The position numbers and the translations under genes were made by a program. Of a stretch of DNA of 64,000 nucleotides, positions 27,253 through 36,364 are shown in pieces; position 1 is the first letter of the stretch; the number at the start of each line of letters is the position of its first letter. The notes beneath the pieces are model-generated. The model had not been told where the DNA came from, did no database searches, and saw only the letters and a list, made by a program, of their open reading frames with translations. The stretch comes from Bacillaceae bacterium (lineage in GTDB: Bacteria; Bacillota; Bacilli; JACDOE01), in assembly GCA_017656255.1 (NCBI GenBank), contig JACDOE010000001.1, positions 623,205 to 687,204 of the forward strand, in the 5' to 3' direction.

Positions 27253-28209
27253 TTAAGCGGGCAGGAGTTTCTGATACGTTTCTGCCCAATTGTCGCATAA
27301 AAACCTGCGCACCAGATGTTCGGGATAGTGTTTCAATAAGGCTTCCTGTAAAATATGGTATTCCCCTGAATCCGTCAAATCAATCATCGTATCGGAAATT
27401 CCGTCGAAATCAGACCCGAATCCGATGTGATTTTCTCCACCCAGTGAGCAAATATGTTCAATATGTTTGAGAAGGTCTGTTACGGAAACGTTCTCTTTAT
27501 CGGCAATAAAACCAGGAACAAATGTCATGCCGATGACGCCTCCCAAATGAATTATGGTTTTTATTTGCTCATCTGTCAAATTGCGCGGATGATTGTGAAT
27601 CGACTTGCAATTTGAATGAGAGGCCATGATCGGGATTTGAAAGTTTTCGGCTAGATCCCAGAAGCCTTTTTCCGACAGATGGGAAATGTCCACGATCATG
27701 TTCAGGCGTGCCGCTTCCTGAACCAGCTCCCTGCCGAATTGCGACAGGCCCCCGGGAGAAGGTTCCTCCACCCCATCCGCCGCCTCATTACGATAGTTCC
27801 AGGTCAGACCTATAGAACGTACCCCGGAGCGGTACAGCGTTCTCAGATAGGTCAGGTTTCCCTGGAGCGCGTCGGCCCCTTCAAGACTCAAAATCGCGCC
27901 GGGTTTGTCTTTTTTCTGAAGATGGTGTTTGAGATCATCCGATGTACGAATCAGGCGCATCTGCTTCTGATCCCGTATGATCTTTTCATAAAAGAGGTCC
28001 ACCATCTCCAGGGCTGTGTGAAAGCGATTATGTACAGGTAAGGAAGGCGGCACAAACACGGCAAAAGTCTGGACCAGAATGTCGCTTTTCACCATATTCG
28101 GGTAATGAACATGCAGGTCGTCGTTTTCACAATAAAAGTCAATTTTCCCCTCAGATTCCCAGAGCTTTAACAATACGTCACAATGGGTATCAAACTTCCA
28201 CACGTCCAT
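27253..28209 (-). CDS. Membrane-dipeptidase family (M19) dipeptidase
   Basis: A 318-residue zinc dipeptidase homologue. Predicted metal ligands: His and Asp in FDTHCD, Glu in LSLEGADAL, His in ASHSNC and in HNHPRNL, and Asp in GFGSDFDG. No signal peptide is visible, so a cytoplasmic location is likely. The ATG follows AGGAGG by 3-4 bases. It is close to the spoVS gene but each has its own signals. Related proteins act on dipeptides including D-residue substrates; the precise substrate is unknown. Confidence 0.88.
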   Translation of the reverse strand: MDVWKFDTHCDVLLKLWESEGKIDFYCENDDLHVHYPNMVKSDILVQTFAVFVPPSLPVHNRFHTALEMVDLFYEKIIRDQKQMRLIRTSDDLKHHLQKKDKPGAILSLEGADALQGNLTYLRTLYRSGVRSIGLTWNYRNEAADGVEEPSPGGLSQFGRELVQEAARLNMIVDISHLSEKGFWDLAENFQIPIMASHSNCKSIHNHPRNLTDEQIKTIIHLGGVIGMTFVPGFIADKENVSVTDLLKHIEHICSLGGENHIGFGSDFDGISDTMIDLTDSGEYHILQEALLKHYPEHLVRRFLCDNWAETYQKLLPA

Positions 28210-28296
28210 GATCCTCCTTTTATTATCATAACACGGAACCCGGCCGGGCTAAACATATAAACACAGGCCGTCAAACATGCCCCGTCGCAAAAATAA

Positions 28297-28327
28297 AACC
28301 TGTTTATTCATTAAGAATAAACAGGTT
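28297..28327 (-). terminator. Intrinsic terminator after spoVS
   Basis: A perfect 13-bp stem AACCTGTTTATTC/GAATAAACAGGTT with a 5-base loop, minus-strand tail TTATTTTTG. It ends the monocistronic spoVS unit. Confidence 0.88.
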
Positions 28328-28341
28328 CTTTTATAGCCTTT

Positions 28342-28602
28342 TTATCTGGGTTCCACAATCAACTTGATTGCAGTTCTTTCTTCCCCGTCTATGACAATAT
28401 CAGTGAAAGCAGGAATACAAATCAAATCAACGCCACTCGGAGCTACAAAACCTCTTGCTATGGCTACGGCTTTGACAGCTTGATTCAGTGCACCTGCGCC
28501 AATTGCCTGGATTTCAGCCGCACCACGTTCCCTAAGAACACCAGCCAGGGCACCTGCAACGGAGTTAGGGTTAGATTTTGCTGAAACTTTTAATACTTCC
28601 AT
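28342..28602 (-). CDS. spoVS: Stage V sporulation protein S
   Basis: An 86-residue Alba-fold protein, exactly the family length, needed for coat assembly and heat resistance in B. subtilis. The sequence is nearly invariant: LKVSAKSNPNSVAGALAG, AIGAGALNQAVKA, IARGF and EERTAIKL. The ATG lies 7 bases after AAGGAGG. An excellent sigma-H promoter precedes it and a strong terminator follows, so the gene is transcribed alone at sporulation onset. Confidence 0.97.
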   Translation of the reverse strand: MEVLKVSAKSNPNSVAGALAGVLRERGAAEIQAIGAGALNQAVKAVAIARGFVAPSGVDLICIPAFTDIVIDGEERTAIKLIVEPR

Positions 28603-28651
28603 ACGAGTACCTCCTTGAATCATTGTTATTATAATGATTAGCACTTCTACT

Positions 28652-28681
28652 ATATTCGTTATGAAGATGAATAATTCCTGC
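28652..28681 (-). promoter_or_regulatory. Sigma-H promoter of spoVS
   Basis: Minus-strand GCAGGAATT (28681-28673) and AACGAATAT (28660-28652) with a 12-base spacer fit the sigma-H consensus RnAGGAwww / RnnGAATww at every defined position. spoVS is a known sigma-H target in B. subtilis. Confidence 0.85.
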
Positions 28682-28734
28682 TAATCCTTATAAAAATTCA
28701 TAAAATTCGGACCACATATTTTTACCAGTCTTTT

Positions 28735-29526
28735 TTACATAAAAAGATGATCATCATCGATCCGAATTCGCTTGATTGAGAGGGCTTTTCCCTGTTTATC
28801 ATCAAGTTCCAGCATCACCGCATTTAATTGCGCACGACCTTTTGCGACTTCAAAGCGGACGGGAAGCTGTGTTAAAAATCGTCGCAACACGGCATCCCGA
28901 TCCATGCCCAGTATGCTGTCATAGGGACCAACCATTCCAACATCCGTCAAGTACGCTGTTCCTCCCGGCAATATACGTTCATCCGCTGTCTGAACGTGCG
29001 TATGGGTTCCCAGCACCGCTGACACTTTTCCATCGAGAAACCAGCCCATTGCCTGTTTTTCGGACGTTGCTTCCGCATGAAAATCGACAATAATGAGAGG
29101 CGTAATCGGGCGTACCTCTTCCAGAATGGATTCCATCATACGAAAAGGATCATCCAGTGGAGGGAGGAATGTTCTTCCCATGGCATTGATAAAAGCCAGC
29201 TTCTTTCGGTTTTTTTCAATGATCGTATAACCCCTTCCCGGTGTGTCGTGGGGATAGTTGGCGGGACGGATCAGATTGGGTTCATCATCAATAAAGTCGA
29301 AAATTTCTTTGTTGTCCCAGGTATGGTTGCCCAGTGAAATGGCATCCGCTCCCCATTCAAAGAAATTGTGGGCTATTTTTTTGTTGATCCCCCTTCCTCC
29401 GGCTGCATTTTCTCCATTAACCAGAATGACGTCCGGGTTGTACTTCGATTTGAGCCGCGGCAAATAGGATTTTAACATTTCTCTGCCTGAAGAACCGACC
29501 ACATCTCCAACAAACAAAACTTTCAA
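28735..29526 (-). CDS. ymdB: YmdB metallophosphoesterase (2',3'-cyclic-nucleotide phosphodiesterase)
   Basis: A 263-residue cytoplasmic phosphodiesterase. Metal-binding motifs: FVGDVVGSSG, VNGENAAGG, LGNHTWDNKE, VDFHAEATSEK and LGTHTHVQTAD. In B. subtilis YmdB hydrolyses 2',3'-cAMP and affects biofilm and motility decisions; its gene follows rny there too. The start is TTG, 6 bases after GGAGTG, because the methionine-equivalent residue opens the conserved KVLFVGDVVG strand. Rny and YmdB both act in RNA and cyclic nucleotide turnover. Confidence 0.93.
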   Translation of the reverse strand: MKVLFVGDVVGSSGREMLKSYLPRLKSKYNPDVILVNGENAAGGRGINKKIAHNFFEWGADAISLGNHTWDNKEIFDFIDDEPNLIRPANYPHDTPGRGYTIIEKNRKKLAFINAMGRTFLPPLDDPFRMMESILEEVRPITPLIIVDFHAEATSEKQAMGWFLDGKVSAVLGTHTHVQTADERILPGGTAYLTDVGMVGPYDSILGMDRDAVLRRFLTQLPVRFEVAKGRAQLNAVMLELDDKQGKALSIKRIRIDDDHLFM

Positions 29527-29614
29527 TGTTATCACTCCAATAATTTCAATTCCTGCCATTAATCTATTTTAATCCGGCTGTTGCAGTTCAATACTCTGGT
29601 CTCATTGAAAAAAG

Positions 29615-29636
29615 AAACTTGCCTTACGGCAAGTTT
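29615..29636 (-). terminator. Distal intrinsic terminator after rny
   Basis: A perfect 9-bp stem AAACTTGCC/GGCAAGTTT with a 4-base loop and a minus-strand TTTCTTTTTT tail. It is the strongest of three hairpins in this interval. Confidence 0.8.
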
Positions 29637-29641
29637 CACAC

Positions 29642-29663
29642 ACAGATGTAAGGCTCCATCTGT
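29642..29663 (-). repeat. Middle hairpin in the rny-ymdB interval
   Basis: A 7-bp inverted repeat ACAGATG/CATCTGT with an 8-base loop and no T-tract. It lies between two terminator-like hairpins and might shield the transcript 3' end or simply be a spacer structure. Confidence 0.45.
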
Positions 29664-29693
29664 AACATGTGGATTCCGACAGGTACAAAATAA

Positions 29694-29709
29694 AGTGGCG
29701 TAAGCCACT
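29694..29709 (-). terminator. Proximal hairpin right after the rny stop
   Basis: A 6-bp stem AGTGGC/GCCACT with loop TTAC on the minus strand, followed by TTATTTTG. It abuts the stop codon and is weaker than the distal terminator. Confidence 0.55.
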
Positions 29710-31248
29710 CTATTTTGCATATTCGACTGCTCGAGTCTCCCGTATGACGGTCACTTTGATGTGACCGGGGTAATCCAGTTCATTTTCAATCTTTTTCGTA
29801 ATATCTCTGGCCAGTGTATAAGCTGCCAGGTCATCCACCTGATCCGGTTTAACCATGATACGTATTTCACGTCCTGCCTGGATGGCATACGATTTTTCAA
29901 CACCTTCGAAGGATTCGGAGATCTCTTCCAGCTTCTCCAGTCGTTTGATGTATGTCTCCAGGGTTTCCCGTCTTGCTCCCGGCCTTGCCGCAGACAGGGC
30001 ATCAGCCGCTCCAACGAGCATGGCAATGATGGATTCAGGTTCAACATCCCCGTGATGGGAAGCGATTCCATCGATCACAGCGGGATGCTCATTATATTTT
30101 TTCGCTAATTCAACGCCAATCTGTACATGTGACCCTTCCACTTCATGGTCCAGTGCTTTTCCGATGTCGTGAAGCAGCCCGGCTCTTTTAGCCAGTGTAA
30201 CATCTTCACCCAGTTCTGCAGCCATCAGGCCACATAAATGGGCCACTTCCATAGAATGGGTCAGGACGTTCTGGCCATAACTTGTCCGAAACTTAAGCCG
30301 ACCCAGTGTCTTGATAAGATCCGGGTGAAGCCCGTGAACACCGGTTTCAAATGTGGCCTGTTCCCCATATTCACGGATTCTCTCATCAACTTCACGTCTT
30401 GATTTTTCAACCATTTCTTCAATGCGTGCCGGATGAATACGTCCGTCGGCCACCAGTTTTTCCAGTGATGTCTTGGCAATCTCGCGGCGGACCGGATCAA
30501 ATCCGGACAGAATAACAGCTTCCGGCGTATCGTCAATAATAAGATCAATACCCGTCAATGTTTCAAGGGCACGGATATTTCTTCCTTCACGCCCGATAAT
30601 ACGTCCTTTCATTTCATCATTCGGCAATGTGACGACAGAAACAGTGGTTTCCGCGACATGATCAGCAGCACAGCGCTGGATTGCAGTGGTAATGATCTTG
30701 CGGGCTTTCTTGTCCGCTTCTTCCATCGCCTGCTGTTCAATGTCTTTAATCTTCATGGCCATTTCATGGCGAATTTCACTTTCAACCTGGGAAAGAAGCA
30801 ATTCCTTCGCTTCTTCCGTCGTCAAACCGGATATTCTCTCCAGTTCTTCCACTTGCTTTTTATACTGCTCTTCCACTTTACTTTGCATCTCTGAAACAGC
30901 ACGTTCTTTATCCTGAAGTTCTGTTTCTTTTCTTTCATAAGATTCCAGCTTTCGGTCCAGAGTTTCTTCTTTTTGAAGTAAACGTTGTTCCAAACGTTGT
31001 ATTTCATTTCGCCTTTCGCGAATTTCCTTCTCGGCCTCTGTTCGCAGTTTGTGGACTTCATCTTTGGCTTCCAGCACCTTTTCCTTTTTGAGTGCTTCAA
31101 CATCTTTGCGGGCATTGTCAAGAATCTGTTCAGCTGCCTGTTCCGCACTTGAAATTTTGGCTTCAGCTAAAGATTTGCGAACAAAATAACCGACCCCAGT
31201 TCCGACTGCTGCAGATGCAAGTAAAATGGCAATGGTTTGAGCATCCAT
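29710..31248 (-). CDS. rny: Ribonuclease Y
   Basis: A 512-residue membrane-anchored endoribonuclease that starts decay of many mRNAs in Firmicutes. An N-terminal transmembrane helix (about residues 5-23) precedes a long charged coiled coil (about 30-190), a KH RNA-binding domain ([16 protein letters not shown]) and an HD catalytic domain with [10 protein letters not shown]. Its length is close to B. subtilis Rny (520). The RicA cofactor, a DEAD-box helicase, RNase J and PNPase are encoded in the same window. Confidence 0.97.
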   Translation of the reverse strand: MDAQTIAILLASAAVGTGVGYFVRKSLAEAKISSAEQAAEQILDNARKDVEALKKEKVLEAKDEVHKLRTEAEKEIRERRNEIQRLEQRLLQKEETLDRKLESYERKETELQDKERAVSEMQSKVEEQYKKQVEELERISGLTTEEAKELLLSQVESEIRHEMAMKIKDIEQQAMEEADKKARKIITTAIQRCAADHVAETTVSVVTLPNDEMKGRIIGREGRNIRALETLTGIDLIIDDTPEAVILSGFDPVRREIAKTSLEKLVADGRIHPARIEEMVEKSRREVDERIREYGEQATFETGVHGLHPDLIKTLGRLKFRTSYGQNVLTHSMEVAHLCGLMAAELGEDVTLAKRAGLLHDIGKALDHEVEGSHVQIGVELAKKYNEHPAVIDGIASHHGDVEPESIIAMLVGAADALSAARPGARRETLETYIKRLEKLEEISESFEGVEKSYAIQAGREIRIMVKPDQVDDLAAYTLARDITKKIENELDYPGHIKVTVIRETRAVEYAK

Positions 31249-31421
31249 ACCCTTTCACCTCCTTGCATCTCAGGTCTGCGGTTCCTTGTTCAATTTTTGT
31301 CAAATTTCGTTGTGTGTTTAATAAAAACCGGTTTCATGCGGTCGTTTCCCTGCTCAAGTCTCTGACAAGCATAACCTTTGAAGATTAGCGAAAAAAATAT
31401 AATAAAAAAATATACATTATC

Positions 31422-31451
31422 ATTTTAGTCTTAGAATGGAAGCATTGTCAA
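31422..31451 (-). promoter_or_regulatory. Sigma-A promoter of rny
   Basis: Minus-strand TTGACA (31451-31446), an 18-base spacer and TAAAAT (31427-31422). It gives an untranslated leader of about 170 bases. The 247-base gap to recX holds this promoter and AT-rich sequence but no other gene that I can see. Confidence 0.6.
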
Positions 31452-31495
31452 GAAAGTTAGAAAATCATGCTTTTTGAAGAAGTTTTCGACAAAGT

Positions 31496-32161
31496 TTAAT
31501 CTTTTTCTGTGCTTTTAGAAATGTAATCGCTTTCCATCTCCCTGAGCACTCTCATAATCAAGGCGTGTTCAAATCCTTTTCGCTGTAAAAAACCGCCTGC
31601 TTTTCTCATAAACTGCCCCCTGTCATCAAACTCCCCCCTGGTATATTTCTTTTCAATCAATTGACGGGCTGCTGTTTCTTCCGCTTCTTCACTCAGCCGG
31701 TGAACGGCGCGTTCAGCGGTATCCGCGTCGATTCCACGCTGAATCAATTCCTGTTTCAACAGATACCGTCCGCGGGGCCTCAGATGCATCCGTTCCCGTA
31801 CCCACTGCTCCGCATATTGCCGGTCATTCACATACCCCTGTTCCTCACACCAGTCAACAGTCTCTTCTGCGATCGACGGCTCAAAGCCCTTCTGAATCAG
31901 GTGCCGGAGCAGTTCCTGGCGGGTTCGCGGTTTAAACCCCAGATACCGGATGGCTTTTTGCCTGGCGCGATTTCGCTCCTCTTCCACGGATATTTCCTCA
32001 ATTTCCGCAGGCGTCATAAGTCTTCCCTTCAACAATCTGTATTTTATCAGAACATCCTCATGAACGGAAAAGGCATACTCATCATTCACATAGATACTGT
32101 ATCGTTTGGGATTTTTCTTCTGTCGTTCAATCAATGTAATAACGGATTCCCTGTCACTCAT
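31496..32161 (-). CDS. recX: Regulatory protein RecX
   Basis: A 221-residue helical-repeat protein that binds and modulates RecA filaments. Three-helix RecX repeats are visible (RYLGFKPRTRQELLRHL, YVNDRQYAEQWVRERM). The ATG is 8 bases after GGAGG. It follows recA, with a terminator in the gap, so it is probably made only by read-through from recA, a common way to keep RecX below RecA. The preceding 18 bases of open frame are rejected. Confidence 0.92.
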   Translation of the reverse strand: MSDRESVITLIERQKKNPKRYSIYVNDEYAFSVHEDVLIKYRLLKGRLMTPAEIEEISVEEERNRARQKAIRYLGFKPRTRQELLRHLIQKGFEPSIAEETVDWCEEQGYVNDRQYAEQWVRERMHLRPRGRYLLKQELIQRGIDADTAERAVHRLSEEAEETAARQLIEKKYTRGEFDDRGQFMRKAGGFLQRKGFEHALIMRVLREMESDYISKSTEKD

Positions 32162-32199
32162 ATCAAGGACCTCCAGCATTCATCTTCTAAAACAAAAAG

Positions 32200-32221
32200 G
32201 GCTTCTGTCAGTTCAGAAGCC
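32200..32221 (-). terminator. Intrinsic terminator between recA and recX
   Basis: A perfect 8-bp stem GGCTTCTG/CAGAAGCC with a 6-base loop and minus-strand CTTTTTGTTTT tail. It lies 33 bases past recA and ahead of recX, likely a partial terminator. Confidence 0.82.
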
Positions 32222-32253
32222 ACAAAATAACCGGCACATCGTAATTGGCAGGA

Positions 32254-33297
32254 TTATTCTTCCTTTTCATCAGCCGCAGCTGCCTGCTGTTCAACAGATA
32301 CATCCGGTGTCTCAAGACCGAAATGTTCACGTATCTTCATTTCAATCGTACGGGTTAGTTCCGGATTTTCCTTCAGGAATTGTTTTGCATTTTCCCGTCC
32401 CTGACCCAGTCGCTCGTCATTAAAGGAATACCAGGCTCCGCTTTTGTTGATGATATCCAGTTCTGCTCCGATATCGAGAATGCTTCCTTCGCGGGAAATC
32501 CCTTCACCATACATAATATCCACTTCACACTGTTTGAAGGGAGGCGCCACCTTGTTTTTGACAACCTTGATCTTGGTACGGCTTCCCACCATGGTATCTC
32601 CCTGCTTGATGGTTTCGGCACGACGAACATCGAGACGGACACTGGAATAAAATTTAAGCGCCCTTCCGCCCGGCGTTGTTTCCGGATTCCCAAACATGAC
32701 GCCCACTTTTTCTCGCAACTGATTAATAAAAATGGCAATGGTCTTCGACTTGTTGATCGCACCGGACAACTTGCGGAGTGCCTGTGACATCAGGCGAGCC
32801 TGCAATCCCACATGGGAGTCTCCCATCTCTCCCTCGATTTCTGCTTTGGGCACCAGAGCCGCCACGGAGTCCACTACGATGATATCAACCGCACCACTGC
32901 GCACCAGTGCCTCTGCGATCTCCAGGGCCTGTTCTCCGGTATCAGGCTGGGACAAAAGCAATTCATCAATATTGACTCCCAGTTTCCCGGCATAGACAGG
33001 ATCCAGAGCATGTTCCGCATCGATGAAAGCAGCCTGTCCGCCCGCTCTTTGAACTTCAGCAATCGCATGCAGGGCAACGGTGGTTTTACCGGAAGATTCC
33101 GGCCCGTATATTTCAACAATCCGTCCGCGCGGATATCCGCCGACACCCAGTGCAACATCCAGTGCCAGTGCACCGCTGGACACGGTGGACACCTGACTGG
33201 TGGCACTCATTTCTCCCAGTTTCATAATGGAACCTTTACCGAACTGCTTTTCAATCTGGCGGAGAGCCATGTCTAAAGCCGCTTTACGATCTGACAC
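32254..33297 (-). CDS. recA: Recombinase RecA
   Basis: A 347-residue ATP-dependent strand-exchange protein that also triggers LexA self-cleavage. Walker [30 protein letters not shown] and the L2 region [22 protein letters not shown] are all present, and the tail is acidic. The start is the GTG of the [12 protein letters not shown]-terminus, 9 bases after AAGGAG; the TTG six bases upstream is too near the ribosome site. Promoter and LexA-like box lie just upstream, and recX follows. Confidence 0.97.
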   Translation of the reverse strand: MSDRKAALDMALRQIEKQFGKGSIMKLGEMSATSQVSTVSSGALALDVALGVGGYPRGRIVEIYGPESSGKTTVALHAIAEVQRAGGQAAFIDAEHALDPVYAGKLGVNIDELLLSQPDTGEQALEIAEALVRSGAVDIIVVDSVAALVPKAEIEGEMGDSHVGLQARLMSQALRKLSGAINKSKTIAIFINQLREKVGVMFGNPETTPGGRALKFYSSVRLDVRRAETIKQGDTMVGSRTKIKVVKNKVAPPFKQCEVDIMYGEGISREGSILDIGAELDIINKSGAWYSFNDERLGQGRENAKQFLKENPELTRTIEMKIREHFGLETPDVSVEQQAAAADEKEE

Positions 33298-33349
33298 AAA
33301 CAATCGCTCCTTTTTATGTAAAATAAAAGTCTTCTAAGATTCTATAAGT

Positions 33350-33400
33350 ATGATACACTTTTTTATTCAAGTTGCCAACCATTTTGCGAACATTTATTCC
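33350..33400 (-). promoter_or_regulatory. recA promoter with LexA-like box
   Basis: Minus-strand TTGGCA (33378-33373), a 17-base spacer and TATCAT (33355-33350). Immediately upstream, CGAAC-N4-ATTCC (33387-33400, plus strand reading) resembles the Gram-positive LexA box CGAAC-N4-GTTCG with two mismatches. The location suggests SOS control of recA; the imperfect second half-site lowers confidence. Confidence 0.5.
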
Positions 33401-33418
33401 CCTTTTTAAAAGTTAAAA

Positions 33419-33440
33419 AAAGACCGCAACTGCGGTCTTT
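33419..33440 (-). terminator. Intrinsic terminator after the DEAD-box gene
   Basis: A perfect 10-bp stem AAAGACCGCA/TGCGGTCTTT with a 2-base loop in the arm notation and a minus-strand TTTTTTT tail. It closes the cinA-helicase unit upstream of the recA promoter. Confidence 0.88.
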
Positions 33441-33486
33441 ATCGTCATTTTCACTTGAAAAAGCAAACATTTGATCAAAATTTTGG

Positions 33487-35067
33487 CTACCTTTTATTAC
33501 GGGGTTTGGCCGGTTCGAGATTGACACGGGCGCCGTTAATTTTGCTCTGGCGGAGCGCTTCGTATACAAATGGCGCGGCATCTCTGGGTACTTCGAGGAA
33601 TGTAAAACGGTCAAATACATCAATACGACCGATGGACCGTGCTGGAATACCGGCGAGTTCCGATATGTCCTGAACCAGTTTGCGGGGTTCGATATTGACA
33701 TTTTTACCGACGTTCATAAAGAATCGCACCATCCCTTTAGAAGCGCCGGTTTCACCGAAATCATAAACCTCTTCCTCGACGTGATGTGTCTGGCCGAACG
33801 CAAGCTGAAGCGCTGCAGCGGCAACCCTGTCCGTCGGATATTCTTCAGACAGTTCCCTGACGATCTCATAGAAGATTTCCCGGTGGTCTTCGTCCCGTTC
33901 CAGCTGCTGGATGAGCTGTTGTTTCCAGGCCGCCTGCTGGCGTTCCGCCACTTCCTCAAAAGAGGGCAGGTTACGGGCTTCAAGTTTGGTACGGGACACT
34001 TTTTCAATGGTCCGGAGTTGCTTGAGTTCACGAGGCGTGACCAGGGTCATCGCTATTCCCTTTCGTCCCGCTCTTCCCGTCCGGCCGATGCGATGAACAT
34101 AACTTTCCGGATCTTGGGGGATATCATAATTGATCACGTGCGATACATTGCTGACATCAATCCCACGGGCAGCAACGTCGGTTGCGACCAGCAACTCAAT
34201 CGACGCATCACGAAATGCTTTCATCACTTTATCCCGCTGCGACTGAGTGAGATCACCGTGCAGGCCGTCAGCCAGATAACCCCGTTCCTGAAGGGCATCT
34301 GTCAGTTCATCCACACCTCGTTTGGTACGGCAAAAGACGATTCCCAGCTGGATATCCTCACTGTCCAGGATACGGCACAGGCTGTCCAGTTTAGTCCTTT
34401 CAAATACTTTATAATAGACCTGGTCCACAGATGGTGCAGCTACCCGCGTCCGGTTAATCGCCACTTCTTCCGGTTTGTTCATATATTTTGATGCCAGTCG
34501 GCGAATCGGCGGGGGCATGGTCGCAGAGAACAACAACGTCTGACGATCTCGATTGGTGTGCCGGATAATCTGCTCGATGTCATCAATAAAGCCCATATCC
34601 AGCATTTCATCCGCTTCATCGAGGACGAGCATTTTCACATCATCCAGTTTCAATGTTTTCCGTTTCAGATGATCCAGCATCCGTCCCGGCGTTCCGATGA
34701 CAACCTGAACGCCCTGTTTGAGGGCACGGATCTGGTGACTGATGGACTGGCCACCGTAGATCGGAAGTGTCCGAATTTTTTTATGCCTGGCAATCCGGCG
34801 TATTTCACCGGAAACCTGAATGGCCAGTTCCCGGGTCGGCGTCAGTACAATTGCCTGAATCCGATTTTTCGCTTCCACGTTTTCCACAATCGGAATTCCA
34901 AAAGCAGCGGTTTTTCCTGTCCCGGTCTGAGCCTGTCCGATCAAATCTTTCCCCTCCAGAATCAGGGGAATACTGGATTTTTGAATGGGAGACGGTTCTT
35001 CAAACCCCATGTCGTGAATCGCATCCAGTATGTTTTTACTAATGTTAAAATCAGAAAAAGAATTCAT
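33487..35067 (-). CDS. DEAD-box ATP-dependent RNA helicase (CshA/DeaD-like)
   Basis: A 526-residue RNA helicase unwinding short duplexes during ribosome assembly or mRNA decay. Motifs: Q region PSPIQ, I AQTGTGKT, Ia PTRELA, II DEAD, III SAT, and VI HRIGRTGRAGR. From about residue 445 a DbpA/DeaD-type RNA-binding domain follows (GKNVNIEPRKLVQDI, GRIDVFDRFTFLEVP). It starts 9 bases after cinA, so it is cotranscribed. Its place between cinA and recA is unlike the B. subtilis order. CshA in Bacillus contacts RNase Y and PNPase. Confidence 0.9.
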   Translation of the reverse strand: MNSFSDFNISKNILDAIHDMGFEEPSPIQKSSIPLILEGKDLIGQAQTGTGKTAAFGIPIVENVEAKNRIQAIVLTPTRELAIQVSGEIRRIARHKKIRTLPIYGGQSISHQIRALKQGVQVVIGTPGRMLDHLKRKTLKLDDVKMLVLDEADEMLDMGFIDDIEQIIRHTNRDRQTLLFSATMPPPIRRLASKYMNKPEEVAINRTRVAAPSVDQVYYKVFERTKLDSLCRILDSEDIQLGIVFCRTKRGVDELTDALQERGYLADGLHGDLTQSQRDKVMKAFRDASIELLVATDVAARGIDVSNVSHVINYDIPQDPESYVHRIGRTGRAGRKGIAMTLVTPRELKQLRTIEKVSRTKLEARNLPSFEEVAERQQAAWKQQLIQQLERDEDHREIFYEIVRELSEEYPTDRVAAAALQLAFGQTHHVEEEVYDFGETGASKGMVRFFMNVGKNVNIEPRKLVQDISELAGIPARSIGRIDVFDRFTFLEVPRDAAPFVYEALRQSKINGARVNLEPAKPRNKR

Positions 35068-35076
35068 ATTTTCTTT

Positions 35077-36315
35077 TCACCCTTCTTTCATACTTTGCCA
35101 TAAGTAGTATAGTGCATATTTTGCAGCCTGAAGGCGAATCGCATGCCTGTGACCCGCCAGCTTCAATGGAAATACACGGGTATTTTCAGAGTTGGAAAGC
35201 CCGATATAAACGGTCCCCACCTCTTTTTCTTCCTGTCTGTCGGGACCCGCTACTCCCGTAACAGAGACGCCATATTCAGTATCCATTATTCCCCGGATAT
35301 TTTCAGACATAAGTCGTGCGGTCTGCTCACTGACCGCTCCATATTTCCGGATGACCTGTTCCGGTATATGTAGCGCTGTTTGTTTGATACCGTTCGAGTA
35401 AGATACGATACTACCGGGAAATACCTGAGAACTGCCGGCAACCGATGTGATCATCTCAGCTATCATGCCCCCGGTACAGCTTTCCGCAACAGCGACACTT
35501 TTGCCCCGCTCTTTTAACATCCGGACCACGACCTGTTGAAGGGATTCATCATCCTGTCCATAGATAAAACGCCCTGTTCTGTTTCTGATTTCCTGCTCGA
35601 TACCTGAAATCATACGGTTCGCTTCATCACGGGAAGCAGCACGTGCCGTCAGACGGATGGTGACTTCATATTCCTTGGCAAGAGGTGCAATGGTCGGATT
35701 GGACTGGTTTTGAATGAGATCCGAGAGTTTTTCATCAAGTCGGGATTCGCCAATACCGAAGAAACGAAGTGTTCTGGAAAAGACAGTGTATGAATCGGGC
35801 ATAAGGGATTGAAGGTAAGGGCGTACATACTGTTCAAACATGGGTTTTAATTCAGAGGGTGGCCCCGGAAGCAAAACATAATGCCGATTTTCCTCTTCGA
35901 CTGCCATGCCGGGAGCCATACCGTAATCATTGGGGAAAACACGGCTTCCTTCGATCACTTCTGCCTGCTTGCGATTATTGGATGACATGGGAAGCTGCCG
36001 GTGGCGGAAATAAGACTCTATTTTTTCAAGAGCCTGCTGATCAATCACCTGCTTCTTACCCAGTATGTCAGCAACTGTTTCTTTGGTTATATCATCCCGG
36101 GTCGGACCCAGCCCGCCCGTTAAAATGACAAGATCGGAGCGATTTTGGCTTGTCTGGATCGTTTCCCTCAGTCGGCCGGCATTATCGCCGACGACCGTGT
36201 GGAAATAGACATGGATTCCCAGCTCAGCAAGCTGCGTGGAAAGATACTGAGCGTTTGAATTCACAATCTGCCCGAGTAACAATTCCGTACCTACTGCAAT
36301 AATTTCCGCTTTCAT
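35077..36315 (-). CDS. cinA: CinA (competence/damage-inducible protein; NMN deamidase-like)
   Basis: A 412-residue two-domain protein. The N-terminal MoCF/COG1058 domain (TGGLGPTRDDITKE) may act on nucleotides such as ADP-ribose. The C-terminal domain (AVAESCTGGMIAEMITSVAGSS, SVTGVAGPD) is the nicotinamide-mononucleotide deamidase type, recycling pyridine nucleotides. The ATG follows GGGGATGAGG by 2-8 bases. It lies between pgsA and the helicase, in the conserved pgsA-cinA-recA region. Confidence 0.93.
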   Translation of the reverse strand: MKAEIIAVGTELLLGQIVNSNAQYLSTQLAELGIHVYFHTVVGDNAGRLRETIQTSQNRSDLVILTGGLGPTRDDITKETVADILGKKQVIDQQALEKIESYFRHRQLPMSSNNRKQAEVIEGSRVFPNDYGMAPGMAVEEENRHYVLLPGPPSELKPMFEQYVRPYLQSLMPDSYTVFSRTLRFFGIGESRLDEKLSDLIQNQSNPTIAPLAKEYEVTIRLTARAASRDEANRMISGIEQEIRNRTGRFIYGQDDESLQQVVVRMLKERGKSVAVAESCTGGMIAEMITSVAGSSQVFPGSIVSYSNGIKQTALHIPEQVIRKYGAVSEQTARLMSENIRGIMDTEYGVSVTGVAGPDRQEEKEVGTVYIGLSNSENTRVFPLKLAGHRHAIRLQAAKYALYYLWQSMKEG

Positions 36316-36364
36316 AACCTCATCCCCTGTCAAACACTTCCCTGTAACCCAACCGGCTCATGAC

